Below are positions 26,901 to 34,290 of a stretch of DNA of 64,000 nucleotides, one piece after another; the first letter of the stretch is position 1, and each line of letters begins with the position of its first letter. The stretch is taken from NCBI RefSeq assembly GCF_013423485.1, contig NZ_JABFFR010000019.1:62001-126000 (forward strand), given 5' to 3'. Source of the DNA: Azospirillum oleiclasticum. Its GTDB lineage: Bacteria > Pseudomonadota > Alphaproteobacteria > Azospirillales > Azospirillaceae. The notes under the pieces are model-generated. The model ran no database searches and was not told the origin of the DNA. It was given only the letters and a program-made list of their open reading frames with translations. Both the position numbers and the translations under genes were made by a program.

Positions 26901-27333
26901 CGCCGACGACGGCCTCGACGCCCTCGCCCGCAAATGGCTGACCGATGTCGAGCCGAACCGCGGGTCATGGGCATTCGTCTGGGTGAAGCTGTGGGAGCGG
27001 CGCGCCGACGACGCCCTCGACACACGCGCACGTGGGTGGCTCGCCGAGGTCAAGCCCGGTCATGGTTCCTGGCCCTATGTTTGGGAGAAGCTGTGGGCTG
27101 CACATATTGGCGATGACGCGTTGATCGCCGCCGGACGGCGGTTTCTCACGGCTCAAGCAGGAGAAGTCCGCGCCTGGCCCAAGGTGTTCGTGCCGCTGAT
27201 GAGGCATCGGCAATCCGCAGGGCATGGCCTGGATGAGGATCTTGCAGACGCGGCCAATCGCTGGTTGGACCGCTTCAAAGAGAATCCGGGCCGGTCACGG
27301 GTGCTCCAGGTGCTGAAGCGTTTCGAGCGGTAA
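23995..27333 (+). CDS. STAND-like NTPase with nuclease-like N-terminus and C-terminal repeats
   Basis: A 1112-residue protein with three parts. Residues 25-100 carry GFRYQTLLAIETAV, then Asp63 in ERLSDILEV and Gln75-x-Lys77 in IVQVKR. This spacing fits a PD-(D/E)xK nuclease of the DUF4297/Cap4 kind. Residues 260-450 hold a P-loop NTPase with Walker A GRSGSGKS (300-307) and Walker B VPIIAIDDP (352-360). From about residue 780 to 1050 there are W-rich helical repeats; six units (845-1048) have a 34-residue period with the core HGSWKYVWEKLW. Nuclease, STAND-type ATPase and repeat sensor is the plan of Avs-like anti-phage proteins. It stands alone, 130 bp after a tRNA gene. The family assignment is inference. 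Confidence 0.75.
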   Translation: MITRLSIVHKAWAAKHGASARGGINALRGFRYQTLLAIETAVGIFRDGMTSVRGGVFQERLSDILEVAASPRIVQVKRTLDASSLKDALRELWSIHSTVTQVAPDLLVLECGLSYGIVARFNKVADAQAIITAWIPATDLPAETLDGFRQRISVEIRPDPETGIFETLVNDFHDPRPRRTLNAWAGGEFVASEEGFRDLLRKIEDDLIALRNARTEDRRPLQLAVLTGRDAPPDRTIRHEGTGSGVLTGEAPNLEHLRRGYFAPRPVYTTLADEARDWIEDCAGRSDPTDFTLKVLWLHGRSGSGKSVALLHMLAALRSQGYGPILWIGNAVPQLPAAMRTALDMAADGEGVPIIAIDDPYAPNANDNPFGPWDEAHALLAERTEDGRRPLILACGPAEQIDVFERDLTADRVDVHRLELPRETADGRRHLHDWYRERTGKPPPPYMAEEDVLLVQLFHDWVQGLPLKAFADRFRNRIAAMSPDGALPDLFAQILSLNRLYVGFPTAALDDRSDQIKGCLAQLADEFHLALDGGSDDAGLERPGVWLKHPHLSNVIYDRWFDAGTARYKPVRLGHLRDAALAALEHGRTPQERTAPLWTISRGASLDGLDLTGRLPNADARDVLRQVHQRMGGMPSGLAGLPVWIDAERRFPDLNLPASPRSIALERLPAASAGDTGLRLTCRHLLMAAQDTTPEERDRIRSAVYDLLHRTSAEPWHDWLPLVIDAANRTDDPRFAGLLATWIGGNGGAGMADRISGLLSRWPNNQTIVQGAIRWLHRHPPSCRGWSWVWEKACKQAPDDNDLRSLTRDIAAGKHIDVPTWSFVWERAWEDDRAHSSLSASASAWLAEVEPNHGSWKYVWEKLWGRRADDDLDALARKWLADVEPNHGSWKYVWEKLWERRADDELDTLARKWLADVEPNHGSWYYVWVKLWERRADDELDTLARKWLADVELNHGSWKYVWEKLWERGADDGLDALARKWLTDVEPNRGSWAFVWVKLWERRADDALDTRARGWLAEVKPGHGSWPYVWEKLWAAHIGDDALIAAGRRFLTAQAGEVRAWPKVFVPLMRHRQSAGHGLDEDLADAANRWLDRFKENPGRSRVLQVLKRFER
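26527..27138 (+). repeat. Six tandem 102-bp repeats inside the NTPase gene
   Basis: Units begin at 26527, 26629, 26731, 26833, 26935 and 27037, each 102 bp (34 codons). Units 1-4 are nearly identical in DNA; unit 6 is the most diverged. Each unit encodes WLADVEPNHGSWKYVW then EKLWERRADDELDTLARK, with small changes. Two looser copies precede them (around SWVWEKA and SFVWERAW). The DNA likeness points to recent duplication or gene conversion. Confidence 0.92.
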
Positions 27334-27339
27334 CCTCAC

Positions 27340-27361
27340 GACGTCCGGAACGCCGGACGTC
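27340..27361 (+). terminator. Hairpin after the NTPase gene
   Basis: GACGTCCGG / CCGGACGTC forms a perfect 9-bp stem with a four-base loop, 7 bp after the stop codon. No T tract follows, so it may be a weak or factor-assisted terminator. The remaining bases to 27469 hold no gene I can support. Confidence 0.4.
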
Positions 27362-27469
27362 ACCAGCACCCCGCCGTCGGGAAAGAACAGGAAGCGCCAC
27401 ATCCGTCCTTGGTGGCGTCGGCCATGCCTCGCCTTCGCAGGGCGGATCGGCGCGTCCGCACCCCCCCAC

Positions 27470-28699
27470 TCACCCCATGTCGGACCCGCCCGCCCTGGCC
27501 CAGACCGGCTTGGCCGCGTCGGCGGTGACGGCGGCGCCCGCGGTGATCATGGCGTCGATCTGTTCGGCGCCGTAGCCGAGCGCGGCCAGGACGTCGCGGG
27601 TCTGTTCGCCCAGCAGCGGCGGCGGCGCGAAGGGGGCGGTGGCGCGGCAGGAGGCGACCGGGAAGTCGGGTGACTGGAAGCCGTAGCCGGCGAAGGGCAC
27701 GTCGGAGAATTTGCGCGGCTCGGCGGCCTGGGGGGCGGCCAGCACGCGGTCGGCCGACAGCACCTCCGTGTGGCCCACCCCGGCGGCGGCCAGCGCCGCG
27801 GACAGCGGGTCGTAGTCCCAGCGCCGCACGGCGTCGCGCACCAGCGCCTCCACCCGGTCGCGGTTGCGGCGGCGGTCGCGGAGCGTGGCGAGGTCCGGGT
27901 CGGCCGGCATCTCCACGGCGCGTCCGAAGCGGCGCCAATGCTCGTCCGACAGCATGACCACGTAGATCCAGCGCCCGTCCCGCGTCTCGTAGGCGCCGTA
28001 GCCGGGGATGGCGAATTCCGGCGAGGGCTCGGTCTCCGGCCGGCCCAGAAGGTGGGACTTCAGCTGCACCCCCACCAGATCGCGGGCGGCGATGTGCAGG
28101 CCGGTCTCGTAGAGGCCGAAGCTGATGTTGCGGCTGGCCTTCTCCCCGGTGTCGTCGAGCAGGGCGGCCAGCACGGCGATGGCCGCGTAGCAGCCGGCGA
28201 ACTGGTCGAGGTAGGACGGCCCCAGCCGCGACGGCCGGCCGTTCACCCGGTTGGAGAACATCACGCCGGTCGCCGCCTCGGCGATCGGGTTGGACGCGAT
28301 CTCCTCCTGCATCGGGCCGGGGCCGTAGCCGCGGATGTGGCAGAAGACGATCCTGGGGTTCAGCTCCGCGCATTGCTCGTAGGTGACGCCCAGCTTGCGC
28401 GCGGCACCCGGTGACAGGTTGTGCAGCACCACGTCGGCCCCGGCGACCAGCCGGCGGAAGGCGGCCCGCCCGTCGTCGGCCTGGAGGTTCAGGCACAGGC
28501 TCTTCTTGCCGCGGTTGTAGGCGATGAAGGTGCCGCTGGGGCCGCCGCGCACGAGGTGGCGCGTGGTCTCCCCCTCCGGCGGCTCGATCTTGATCACCTC
28601 CGCCCCCAGCTCGTCGAGGATGTGGGTGGCGAACGGCGCCGCGATCATCGAGCCCAGCTCGATCACCCGCCGGCCGGCGAGCACTCCCTTCTGAAACAT
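27470..28699 (-). CDS. CaiB/BaiF (class III) CoA transferase
   Basis: A 409-residue CoA transferase. The opening LAGRRVIELGSMIAAPFATHILDELGAEVIKIEPP is the family hallmark, and the catalytic aspartate is Asp165 in PSYLDQFAGCY. These enzymes move CoA between carboxylic acids through a glutamyl/aspartyl anhydride. It is the last gene of the minus-strand catabolic run, 30 bp downstream of the lyase. The acid it activates is unknown. It is one of three CaiB-type genes in the cluster. Confidence 0.9.
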   Translation of the reverse strand: MFQKGVLAGRRVIELGSMIAAPFATHILDELGAEVIKIEPPEGETTRHLVRGGPSGTFIAYNRGKKSLCLNLQADDGRAAFRRLVAGADVVLHNLSPGAARKLGVTYEQCAELNPRIVFCHIRGYGPGPMQEEIASNPIAEAATGVMFSNRVNGRPSRLGPSYLDQFAGCYAAIAVLAALLDDTGEKASRNISFGLYETGLHIAARDLVGVQLKSHLLGRPETEPSPEFAIPGYGAYETRDGRWIYVVMLSDEHWRRFGRAVEMPADPDLATLRDRRRNRDRVEALVRDAVRRWDYDPLSAALAAAGVGHTEVLSADRVLAAPQAAEPRKFSDVPFAGYGFQSPDFPVASCRATAPFAPPPLLGEQTRDVLAALGYGAEQIDAMITAGAAVTADAAKPVWARAGGSDMG

Positions 28700-28729
28700 C
28701 CGGTGTTCCTCGTTCTGTGGTGCCGCCGC

Positions 28730-29545
28730 TCAGCGGGCGGCTTCGGCGAGCAGGGCCTGCGCGCGGGTGATCATGGGTTTGTCGATCATCTTGCCGTCGA
28801 CCTGCACGGCCGCCCCGCCGCTGGCCTCCAGCGCCGCGGTCACGCGCCGCGCCCAGTCCAGCTCGGCGTCGGTGGGGGCGAAGCCGCGGTTGACCGGCTC
28901 CACCTGCCGCGGGTGGATGCACAGCTTGCCGCCGAAGCCCAGCTCCCGCGCGCGGGCCACGTCGGCGGACAGCACGGCGGGATCGTCGATGGCGACGGTC
29001 ACGCCATCGATGGGCGGCGGCAGCTCGGCGGCGCGCGCGTGCAGCGTGATCTGGAAGCGCGCCATGTCCAGCACCCCGCCGGTGCCGGGCAGCCGCGCGT
29101 CGGTGCCGAAATCAAGGTTGCCGAAGGCCAGCCGCCGCACCGCGCCGTGCCGCAGCAGCTCCGGCAGCGCCAGCAGCCCGGCCACCGTCTCGATCAGCGC
29201 CACGACCGGCAGGTAGGGCAGCGCCTTGGCGAGCGCCCGCAGCGCCACCGGCTCCGCCTTCGGCAGCAGCACCGCGGCCGGGCGGTGCACGGCGAGTGCC
29301 GCGAGGTCGGGCACGAACCAGGGGGTGTCGGCGGCGTTCACCCGCACCAGACCGCCGCCCCCGCCGGCCAGCCAGTCCACCACATGGCCGCGGGCCGCTT
29401 CCTTCTCCGCCGGGCCGACGGCGTCCTCCAGATCGATGATGATCGCGTCCGCCCCGGCCGCCGCCGCCTTGGCGAAGCGGTCCGGCCGGTGGCCGGGCAC
29501 GAACAGGACACTGCGCGCCCTTTCCATCTCCGGTCCCCGCGTCAT
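28730..29545 (-). CDS. CitE-like HpcH/HpaI family acyl-CoA lyase
   Basis: A 271-residue (beta/alpha)8 lyase. ARSVLFVPGHRPDRFAKAA, DAIIIDLEDAVGPAEKEAAR and VVALIETVAGLLALPELL match the citrate lyase beta/malyl-CoA lyase family with its metal-binding Glu and Asp. The C-terminal GGKLCIHPRQVEPVNRGF block is present. Such stand-alone CitE-like enzymes cleave malyl-, citramalyl- or related CoA esters. The start overlaps the stop of the dehydratase gene (ATGA), so they are translationally coupled. Confidence 0.88.
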   Translation of the reverse strand: MTRGPEMERARSVLFVPGHRPDRFAKAAAAGADAIIIDLEDAVGPAEKEAARGHVVDWLAGGGGGLVRVNAADTPWFVPDLAALAVHRPAAVLLPKAEPVALRALAKALPYLPVVALIETVAGLLALPELLRHGAVRRLAFGNLDFGTDARLPGTGGVLDMARFQITLHARAAELPPPIDGVTVAIDDPAVLSADVARARELGFGGKLCIHPRQVEPVNRGFAPTDAELDWARRVTAALEASGGAAVQVDGKMIDKPMITRAQALLAEAAR

Positions 29546-30420
29546 GGCGTGAAGCGGACGTCGGCGCGCATCGCCAGCCCGCCGCCGGGGGTGCAGGCCC
29601 ACAGGTCGAGCGTGTCCGGCTCGGTCCCCGCCTTCGCCTCGATGCGGAAGGGCGCGGTGACGAACAGCGGCGCCATGCCGCGGAAGGAGAAGCGGTGCAG
29701 CCGGAGGCCGGGGCGGCAGCGGGCCGCCAGCCCCTGCAGCAGCGTGGCGGTGAGCGGCCCATGCACCACGAGGTCCGGGTAATGCTCCTCGTCGCGGGCG
29801 TAGGCGCGGTCGTAATGGATGCGGTGGCCGTTGGCGGTCAGCGCCGAATAGCGGAACAGCAGCACCGGATCGGGCACCACCTCCTCCGACCGCTCCGCCC
29901 CCTCCGGGGCTGGGGCTGGCGTGGGCGACGGGGCGCCGGGGACGGCCGCCTCCCGGTACACGATGTCCTGCTCCTCCTCCACGCACAGCGTGCCGCCGGC
30001 ATGGATCGCGTGGCGGACGGTGACGAAGACCAGCCGGCCGCCCTTGCCCGACTTGGCGGTCACGTCGGTGATGGTGCTGCGCTTCTCCGCCTCCGCCCCC
30101 AGCGGCAGCGGCGCGTGGTACGTGACCCGCCCGCCGGCCCACATGCGGCGCGGCAGCCCGACATCCGGCAGGAAGCCGCCGCGGCGCGGGTGGCCGTCGG
30201 CGCCGATCTCCCCGCGGCGGACGAAGGGGTTGAAGTACAGCCAGTGCCAGCCGGGCGGCAGCGTCCGGCCGTCGCCGGGGATGCCGTCGAGATCGAGCGT
30301 GGCGGCCAGCGCCGCGGCGCGCTCCGGATCGATGCGGCCCCGGCGGGTCTCGGTGCGGCCGACGGCGGCGCTGTGGTCGTCCGGCGCCGGTGGGGTGGCC
30401 GATGGGGTGGCGGTGGTCAT
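29542..30420 (-). CDS. MaoC-type dehydratase, mesaconyl-CoA hydratase-like
   Basis: A 292-residue double-hotdog protein. The C-terminal hydratase motif reads HRIHYDRAYARDEEHYPDL, then VVHGPL, with the catalytic Asp and His. The N-terminal half has a FAS1-like dehydratase region with LPPGWHWLYFNPFVRR. Length and motif resemble mesaconyl-C4-CoA hydratase and relatives. Placement between CoA transferases and a CitE-like lyase fits hydration of an unsaturated dicarboxyl-CoA before cleavage. The ATG at 30420 is chosen; a longer frame lies antisense of the next gene. Confidence 0.82.
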   Translation of the reverse strand: MTTATPSATPPAPDDHSAAVGRTETRRGRIDPERAAALAATLDLDGIPGDGRTLPPGWHWLYFNPFVRRGEIGADGHPRRGGFLPDVGLPRRMWAGGRVTYHAPLPLGAEAEKRSTITDVTAKSGKGGRLVFVTVRHAIHAGGTLCVEEEQDIVYREAAVPGAPSPTPAPAPEGAERSEEVVPDPVLLFRYSALTANGHRIHYDRAYARDEEHYPDLVVHGPLTATLLQGLAARCRPGLRLHRFSFRGMAPLFVTAPFRIEAKAGTEPDTLDLWACTPGGGLAMRADVRFTP

Positions 30421-30436
30421 GGGTGCCGTCCTTCGA

Positions 30437-31630
30437 TCAATGGATGACCGCCGCGTCCGCGAGGCGGCGCTGTTCGGCGGTGCCGAGGCCCAGAAGTTCG
30501 CCGAAGACATAGCCCTCGTGCTCGCCCAGCTCCGGGGTGCCGCGCTCGATCGACGGGTTGTCGGAGGCGCCGAACCGCATCGGCGCACCGACCGCGGCGC
30601 GCGTGGCGCCGCCGGTCTCCGTCACCTCGACGATGGCGCCGCGCTGGCGCAGGTGCGGGTCGGTGACGATGTCACGGGTGTTCCAGGAGACATGGGCCGG
30701 CACGCCGGCCGCCTGGAGTGCGGCGACGGCCGCCTCCGCGCCCTGGGTGGCGCACCAGTCGGCCAGCAGCCGGTCGAGCGCGTCGCGGGCGGCGTGACGG
30801 GCCGGCTGTGTGGCGAAGTGCGGGTCCGCGGCGAGGTCGGGGCGAGCCATCACCCGCGTCAGAGCGTGCCATTCGGCGTCGCTGCCGACCGACAGGCTGA
30901 TCCAGCGATCCCCGTCCCGGCTGCGGTAGAGGCCGTGCGGGGCACGCCAGTGGTCCTCGTTGCCCATGCGGGCGATGGGCACGCCGGCCGCGGTGGCCAG
31001 CAGCGCCTCGCCGATCAGGGAGGAGGCGACCTCGCGGGCGGCGACGTCGACATGGCCGCCCTGCCCCGTCCGGCGGCGCCGGTGCAGCGCGGCGACCGTG
31101 GCCAGCGCGGCGTTGAGGCCGACGGAATGGTCCATCACATGGCGCATCTCCACCGGCGGGCCGTCGCGGTAGCCGGTCAGGTAGCCCAGCCCGCCCCAGG
31201 CCCCGAACAGCGGGGCGTAGCCAGCGAAGTGGGAGTCCGGGCCGGTCTGCCCGCAGGAGGAGACGGACACCATCACGATGTCCGGCTTCACCGCGCGCAG
31301 CGCCTCGTAGCCCAGCCCCAGCCGCTCCATCACGCCGGCGCGGAAACTCTCCGCCGCCACGTCGGAGACGGCGACCAGCCGTTTCGCCAGCGCCACCCCC
31401 TCCGGGTGTTTCAGGTTGATGCGCACCGACAGCTTGTTGGACGCCACCTGGTCGAAGGTCGCCGGGCCCGGCCGTCCATAGACGGTGTGCGGCTTGCGGA
31501 AGATGTCCGGCCGCTGGGCGCTCTCGATCTTGATGCACTCGGCGCCGAGCTGCGACAGCATGTGGGTGCAGAAGGGACCGGCCGCGTGCACGGTGAAATC
31601 GGCGATGCGGACGCCGGCGAGCGGTTTCAT
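30437..31630 (-). CDS. CaiB/BaiF CoA transferase
   Basis: A 397-residue class III CoA transferase. It opens MKPLAGVRIADFTVHAAGPFCTHMLSQLGAECIKIES-like and carries the catalytic aspartate at Asp167 (RHVMDHSVG), followed by LHRRRRTGQGGHVDVA. It overlaps the upstream CaiB-type gene by 4 bp, which suggests that the two chains form one enzyme. MaoC and the lyase follow within 20 bp. Confidence 0.9.
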   Translation of the reverse strand: MKPLAGVRIADFTVHAAGPFCTHMLSQLGAECIKIESAQRPDIFRKPHTVYGRPGPATFDQVASNKLSVRINLKHPEGVALAKRLVAVSDVAAESFRAGVMERLGLGYEALRAVKPDIVMVSVSSCGQTGPDSHFAGYAPLFGAWGGLGYLTGYRDGPPVEMRHVMDHSVGLNAALATVAALHRRRRTGQGGHVDVAAREVASSLIGEALLATAAGVPIARMGNEDHWRAPHGLYRSRDGDRWISLSVGSDAEWHALTRVMARPDLAADPHFATQPARHAARDALDRLLADWCATQGAEAAVAALQAAGVPAHVSWNTRDIVTDPHLRQRGAIVEVTETGGATRAAVGAPMRFGASDNPSIERGTPELGEHEGYVFGELLGLGTAEQRRLADAAVIH

Positions 31631-32799
31631 GCGCTGGCCCTCCGGGCGACGGTTGCGGCGTCCCCGCCCAGCAGCGCCTGGTCGGCGCCCGGTTCCGGCG
31701 GCGGGGCGGTGAGCGGCAGGGGATCCGGTCCGAAACGGAAGGGGGCCGTCTGCAACGGCAGCGGCGGCACACCGGGAAGCCGCAGCTCCGCGAAGGTGCC
31801 GCGGGCGCGCTCATGCCCGCCGGACACCACCTGATCGGGTTCGGCGTAGCGCGCCATCGGCACCCCCAGCGCCTGCGCCCGCCGCACCAGATCCTCCACC
31901 GGCTGGTGGCGCGCCCAATCCCGGATGCGGGCGTTGATCTCGGCACCGCGCGCGGAGCGTTGGGCGGCATCGCCGAGCGCCGGGTCGGTGGCCCAGTCCG
32001 GCGATCCCAGCAGGGTGACGAGCCCCGTCCACTGCCGCTCCTCCAGCGTCAGCAGCTCCACATGGCCGTCGGCGCATTCGATGACGCCGCCGTAGCGGAA
32101 GGACCGGGTGGACCGGTGTTCCAGCGACCCGTCGCCGAGGCGCTGGACCGCGAAGGCGCCGACCGCGACGTTGGCGTCCTGCACGGAGACATCGACGAAC
32201 TGACCCTCCCCCGACCACAGGGCCGCCAGCGCGGCGAGCGCGCCGGCCACACCGCCCTGCCGTTCGGCGAAGTGGCCGGCGATCTTCAGTGGCGGGCGGT
32301 CCGGGAAGAGGGTGGCGGACAGGCCGTTGGGCAGCAGCGCCCCCTCCCCGCCCGCGTGGAGGACGTTGATCTCCGTGCCCTTCCACCCCGCCTTCGGTCC
32401 TTCGGCGCCGAAGGGCAGGATGGAGAGGTGCACGAGCCGCGGGTGCCGAGCGGCGATGCGCTCGCGGTCGAGGCCCTGCGCCGGCCGCTCCGTCAGCGGC
32501 GTGTCGTCCACCAGAATGTCCGCGGTGGCGAGCAGGCGGTCGACGGCGGCCCGCCCGTCGGCGGTTCCCAGGTCGAGGACCACGCTCCTCTTCCCGGCGG
32601 CGAGGCTGGCGAACAGGGCGCTGGTGCCGGAAGGGCCGTCCAGCATCGGCGCCTCCCGCCGCAGCGGGCAGAGGCCCGGCGGCTCGACCAGCACGACCTC
32701 GGCCCCCATGGCGGCCAGGAGCCGGCCGGCGTAGGCCGCCGCCACGGCCGACGCGGTCTCGACCACGCGCACGCCGCTGAGTGGTAGTGAAGGCTCCAT
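31627..32799 (-). CDS. CaiB/BaiF-type protein with Glu at the catalytic position
   Basis: A 390-residue class III CoA transferase-like protein. The opening LSGVRVVETASAVAAAYAGRLLAAMGAEVVLVEPPG is typical. At the position of the catalytic aspartate it has Glu179 (GHFAERQGG), judged by its constant distance to the following AAL and G-QFVDVS blocks. It overlaps the next CaiB gene by 4 bp, so it may be the non-catalytic partner of a heteromer. The start at 32799 has a GGGGGG stretch about 13 bases upstream; GTG at 32811 is an alternative. Confidence 0.85.
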   Translation of the reverse strand: MEPSLPLSGVRVVETASAVAAAYAGRLLAAMGAEVVLVEPPGLCPLRREAPMLDGPSGTSALFASLAAGKRSVVLDLGTADGRAAVDRLLATADILVDDTPLTERPAQGLDRERIAARHPRLVHLSILPFGAEGPKAGWKGTEINVLHAGGEGALLPNGLSATLFPDRPPLKIAGHFAERQGGVAGALAALAALWSGEGQFVDVSVQDANVAVGAFAVQRLGDGSLEHRSTRSFRYGGVIECADGHVELLTLEERQWTGLVTLLGSPDWATDPALGDAAQRSARGAEINARIRDWARHQPVEDLVRRAQALGVPMARYAEPDQVVSGGHERARGTFAELRLPGVPPLPLQTAPFRFGPDPLPLTAPPPEPGADQALLGGDAATVARRASA

Positions 32800-32842
32800 C
32801 GCCGGACGCACCCCCCTTTGTTTTGGCCCCTGTTCTTATGGT

Positions 32843-34063
32843 TCAGCGGACGACCGGCAATTCGAGATCGAGGCCCGACCCGTCGATGTGGGCGGGGATG
32901 TTGGGATCGCGGGACGGCAGGACCACGGTGGCGAGGCCGGGCGTCGTCAGTTCGCCGCGCTGGTTCTCGCCGCGGATCTCGATGTCGACCAGGGCGTGGT
33001 GGTCCTTGACGTATTTGCGGGTCACCCGGCCGCGGCACCAGGTGGTGTCGCCCATGGTGTTGAAGCGGCGCATCTCGGTGCGGACGCGCTTGAGGAAGGC
33101 GGCGTCGCCCATCCAGTTGGTGACCAGCGAGGCCATCCAGGAGGAGCGCTGCGGGCCGTAGTCGTAGACACCGGGAACGCCCACCTCCTTGGCGGTGGAT
33201 TCACGGTGGTGGCCGATGCCGGTGTACTCCAGCCCGCCGCCGGCCTCCGGATTGCGGAAGAAGTGGCCGGGATGCTTCATCGCCGCCGCGAAGACAACGC
33301 CGTGCGTGTGGCCGCGGCCGCTGCCGACCAGGAAGCCCATGGTGTCCATCAGCGACAGCGGGCCGCGGACGATGGGGTCCAGCTCCTCGCCCTCGGTCAC
33401 GTCCTCCCAGTAGCGGACGTTGGCGCCGCGGATGCCGGTCATCTCGCGCATGATCGCCTCGTCGATCTGCGCGAACTCGTCGGCGGTGTATTCGTGGGTC
33501 TTGATGTCCTTGTACTTGCCGGCGTCGCGCGCCGCCTTGCGCTCGTGCCGGGTGCAGGTGCCGAGCGCGCGGGCCACCAGCTCGCCGCGCTGGTTGAAGT
33601 AGCAGGCCTCCACATACTGGAGCACCAGACGACCGGAGAACTTGCTTTCCTTCTCCTCCACGCCGACGACCCGCTCGATGGCCGACACGCGGTCGCCCGG
33701 GCGGATGTGGCGGAACAGCTCCCAGTCGTTGCCGGCGTAGAAGCCGTGCACGCCCGGCAGACCCCAGCGCGTGCGCCCCACCCAGCCGAAGGCCATCGGG
33801 AACATGGGGTGGGCGACCTGGGTGCCGAAGCGGCTGTTCCGGCCATACTCCTGCTCGCGGTAGAGCGGGTTCAGGTCACCGATGCCGTTGCACCAGTTGC
33901 GCAGGGTGTCGGGCGTGGCGTCCTGCAGGTAGGGGCCCTCGGGGCGGAGCTGCAGGCCGATCATCCCGCGGGCGGCGGCGACGGCCTCGTCGGTGATCCT
34001 GCCTTCGGCGGGTGCCCCGCCGACCTCCACCACGGACTTCGCCTCGGTCTCAACGATCGTCAC
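32843..34063 (-). CDS. FAS1-like / MaoC double-hotdog dehydratase
   Basis: A 406-residue protein of two hotdog halves. The N-terminal half has WCNGIGDLNPLYREQEYGRNSRFGTQVAHP, a hydratase-type Asp block, and the C-terminal half a GRVTRKYVKDHHALVDIEIRGENQRGE strand set common in FAS1-like dehydratase proteins. It is probably an acyl-CoA hydratase or dehydratase. It is the first gene after the strong promoter at 34165-34193 and leads the CoA-transferase and lyase genes downstream. Confidence 0.83.
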   Translation of the reverse strand: MTIVETEAKSVVEVGGAPAEGRITDEAVAAARGMIGLQLRPEGPYLQDATPDTLRNWCNGIGDLNPLYREQEYGRNSRFGTQVAHPMFPMAFGWVGRTRWGLPGVHGFYAGNDWELFRHIRPGDRVSAIERVVGVEEKESKFSGRLVLQYVEACYFNQRGELVARALGTCTRHERKAARDAGKYKDIKTHEYTADEFAQIDEAIMREMTGIRGANVRYWEDVTEGEELDPIVRGPLSLMDTMGFLVGSGRGHTHGVVFAAAMKHPGHFFRNPEAGGGLEYTGIGHHRESTAKEVGVPGVYDYGPQRSSWMASLVTNWMGDAAFLKRVRTEMRRFNTMGDTTWCRGRVTRKYVKDHHALVDIEIRGENQRGELTTPGLATVVLPSRDPNIPAHIDGSGLDLELPVVR

Positions 34064-34164
34064 GTCTCGTCTCCCTCAGACTGGATTTGAATGGATTCGC
34101 CGGGCTCGGGGCGGCATGGGCGCTCCCTTCGGCGGATGGGCCACGGCCCGAAGTCAGTGCAGTT

Positions 34165-34193
34165 TATATAATGCATTCTTTTGGCGGTGTCAA
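34165..34193 (-). promoter_or_regulatory. Sigma-70 type promoter with overlapping GntR-type operator
   Basis: On the minus strand TTGACA (34193-34188) and TATATA (34170-34165) are separated by exactly 17 bp. The palindrome AATGCATT at 34170-34177 lies between them and overlaps the -10. This is the best promoter of the catabolic cluster and drives the FAS1-like dehydratase gene, with a leader of about 95 bases. Confidence 0.7.
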
Positions 34194-34261
34194 CGCGCCC
34201 CCGCTGTGGCGCACGAATGAAAACGGGGCTTCATCAGGCTTGGCGACTGCGCCGATGCGCC

Positions 34262-34277
34262 ATAAAATGCATTATAT
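34262..34277. promoter_or_regulatory. GntR-type operator copy
   Basis: ATAAAATGCATTATAT is a 16-bp near-palindrome (14 of 16 positions symmetric). Its centre lies 96 bp from the operator at 34170-34177, about nine turns of the helix, so the two could be bound together with a loop. Confidence 0.5.
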
Positions 34278-34290
34278 GGATGGCGAGCGC

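Noticed and set aside
26527..27138. Regular 102-bp repeats considered as a CRISPR-like array
   Set aside because: There are no unique spacers, the period is a multiple of three, and the repeats are in frame within one gene.
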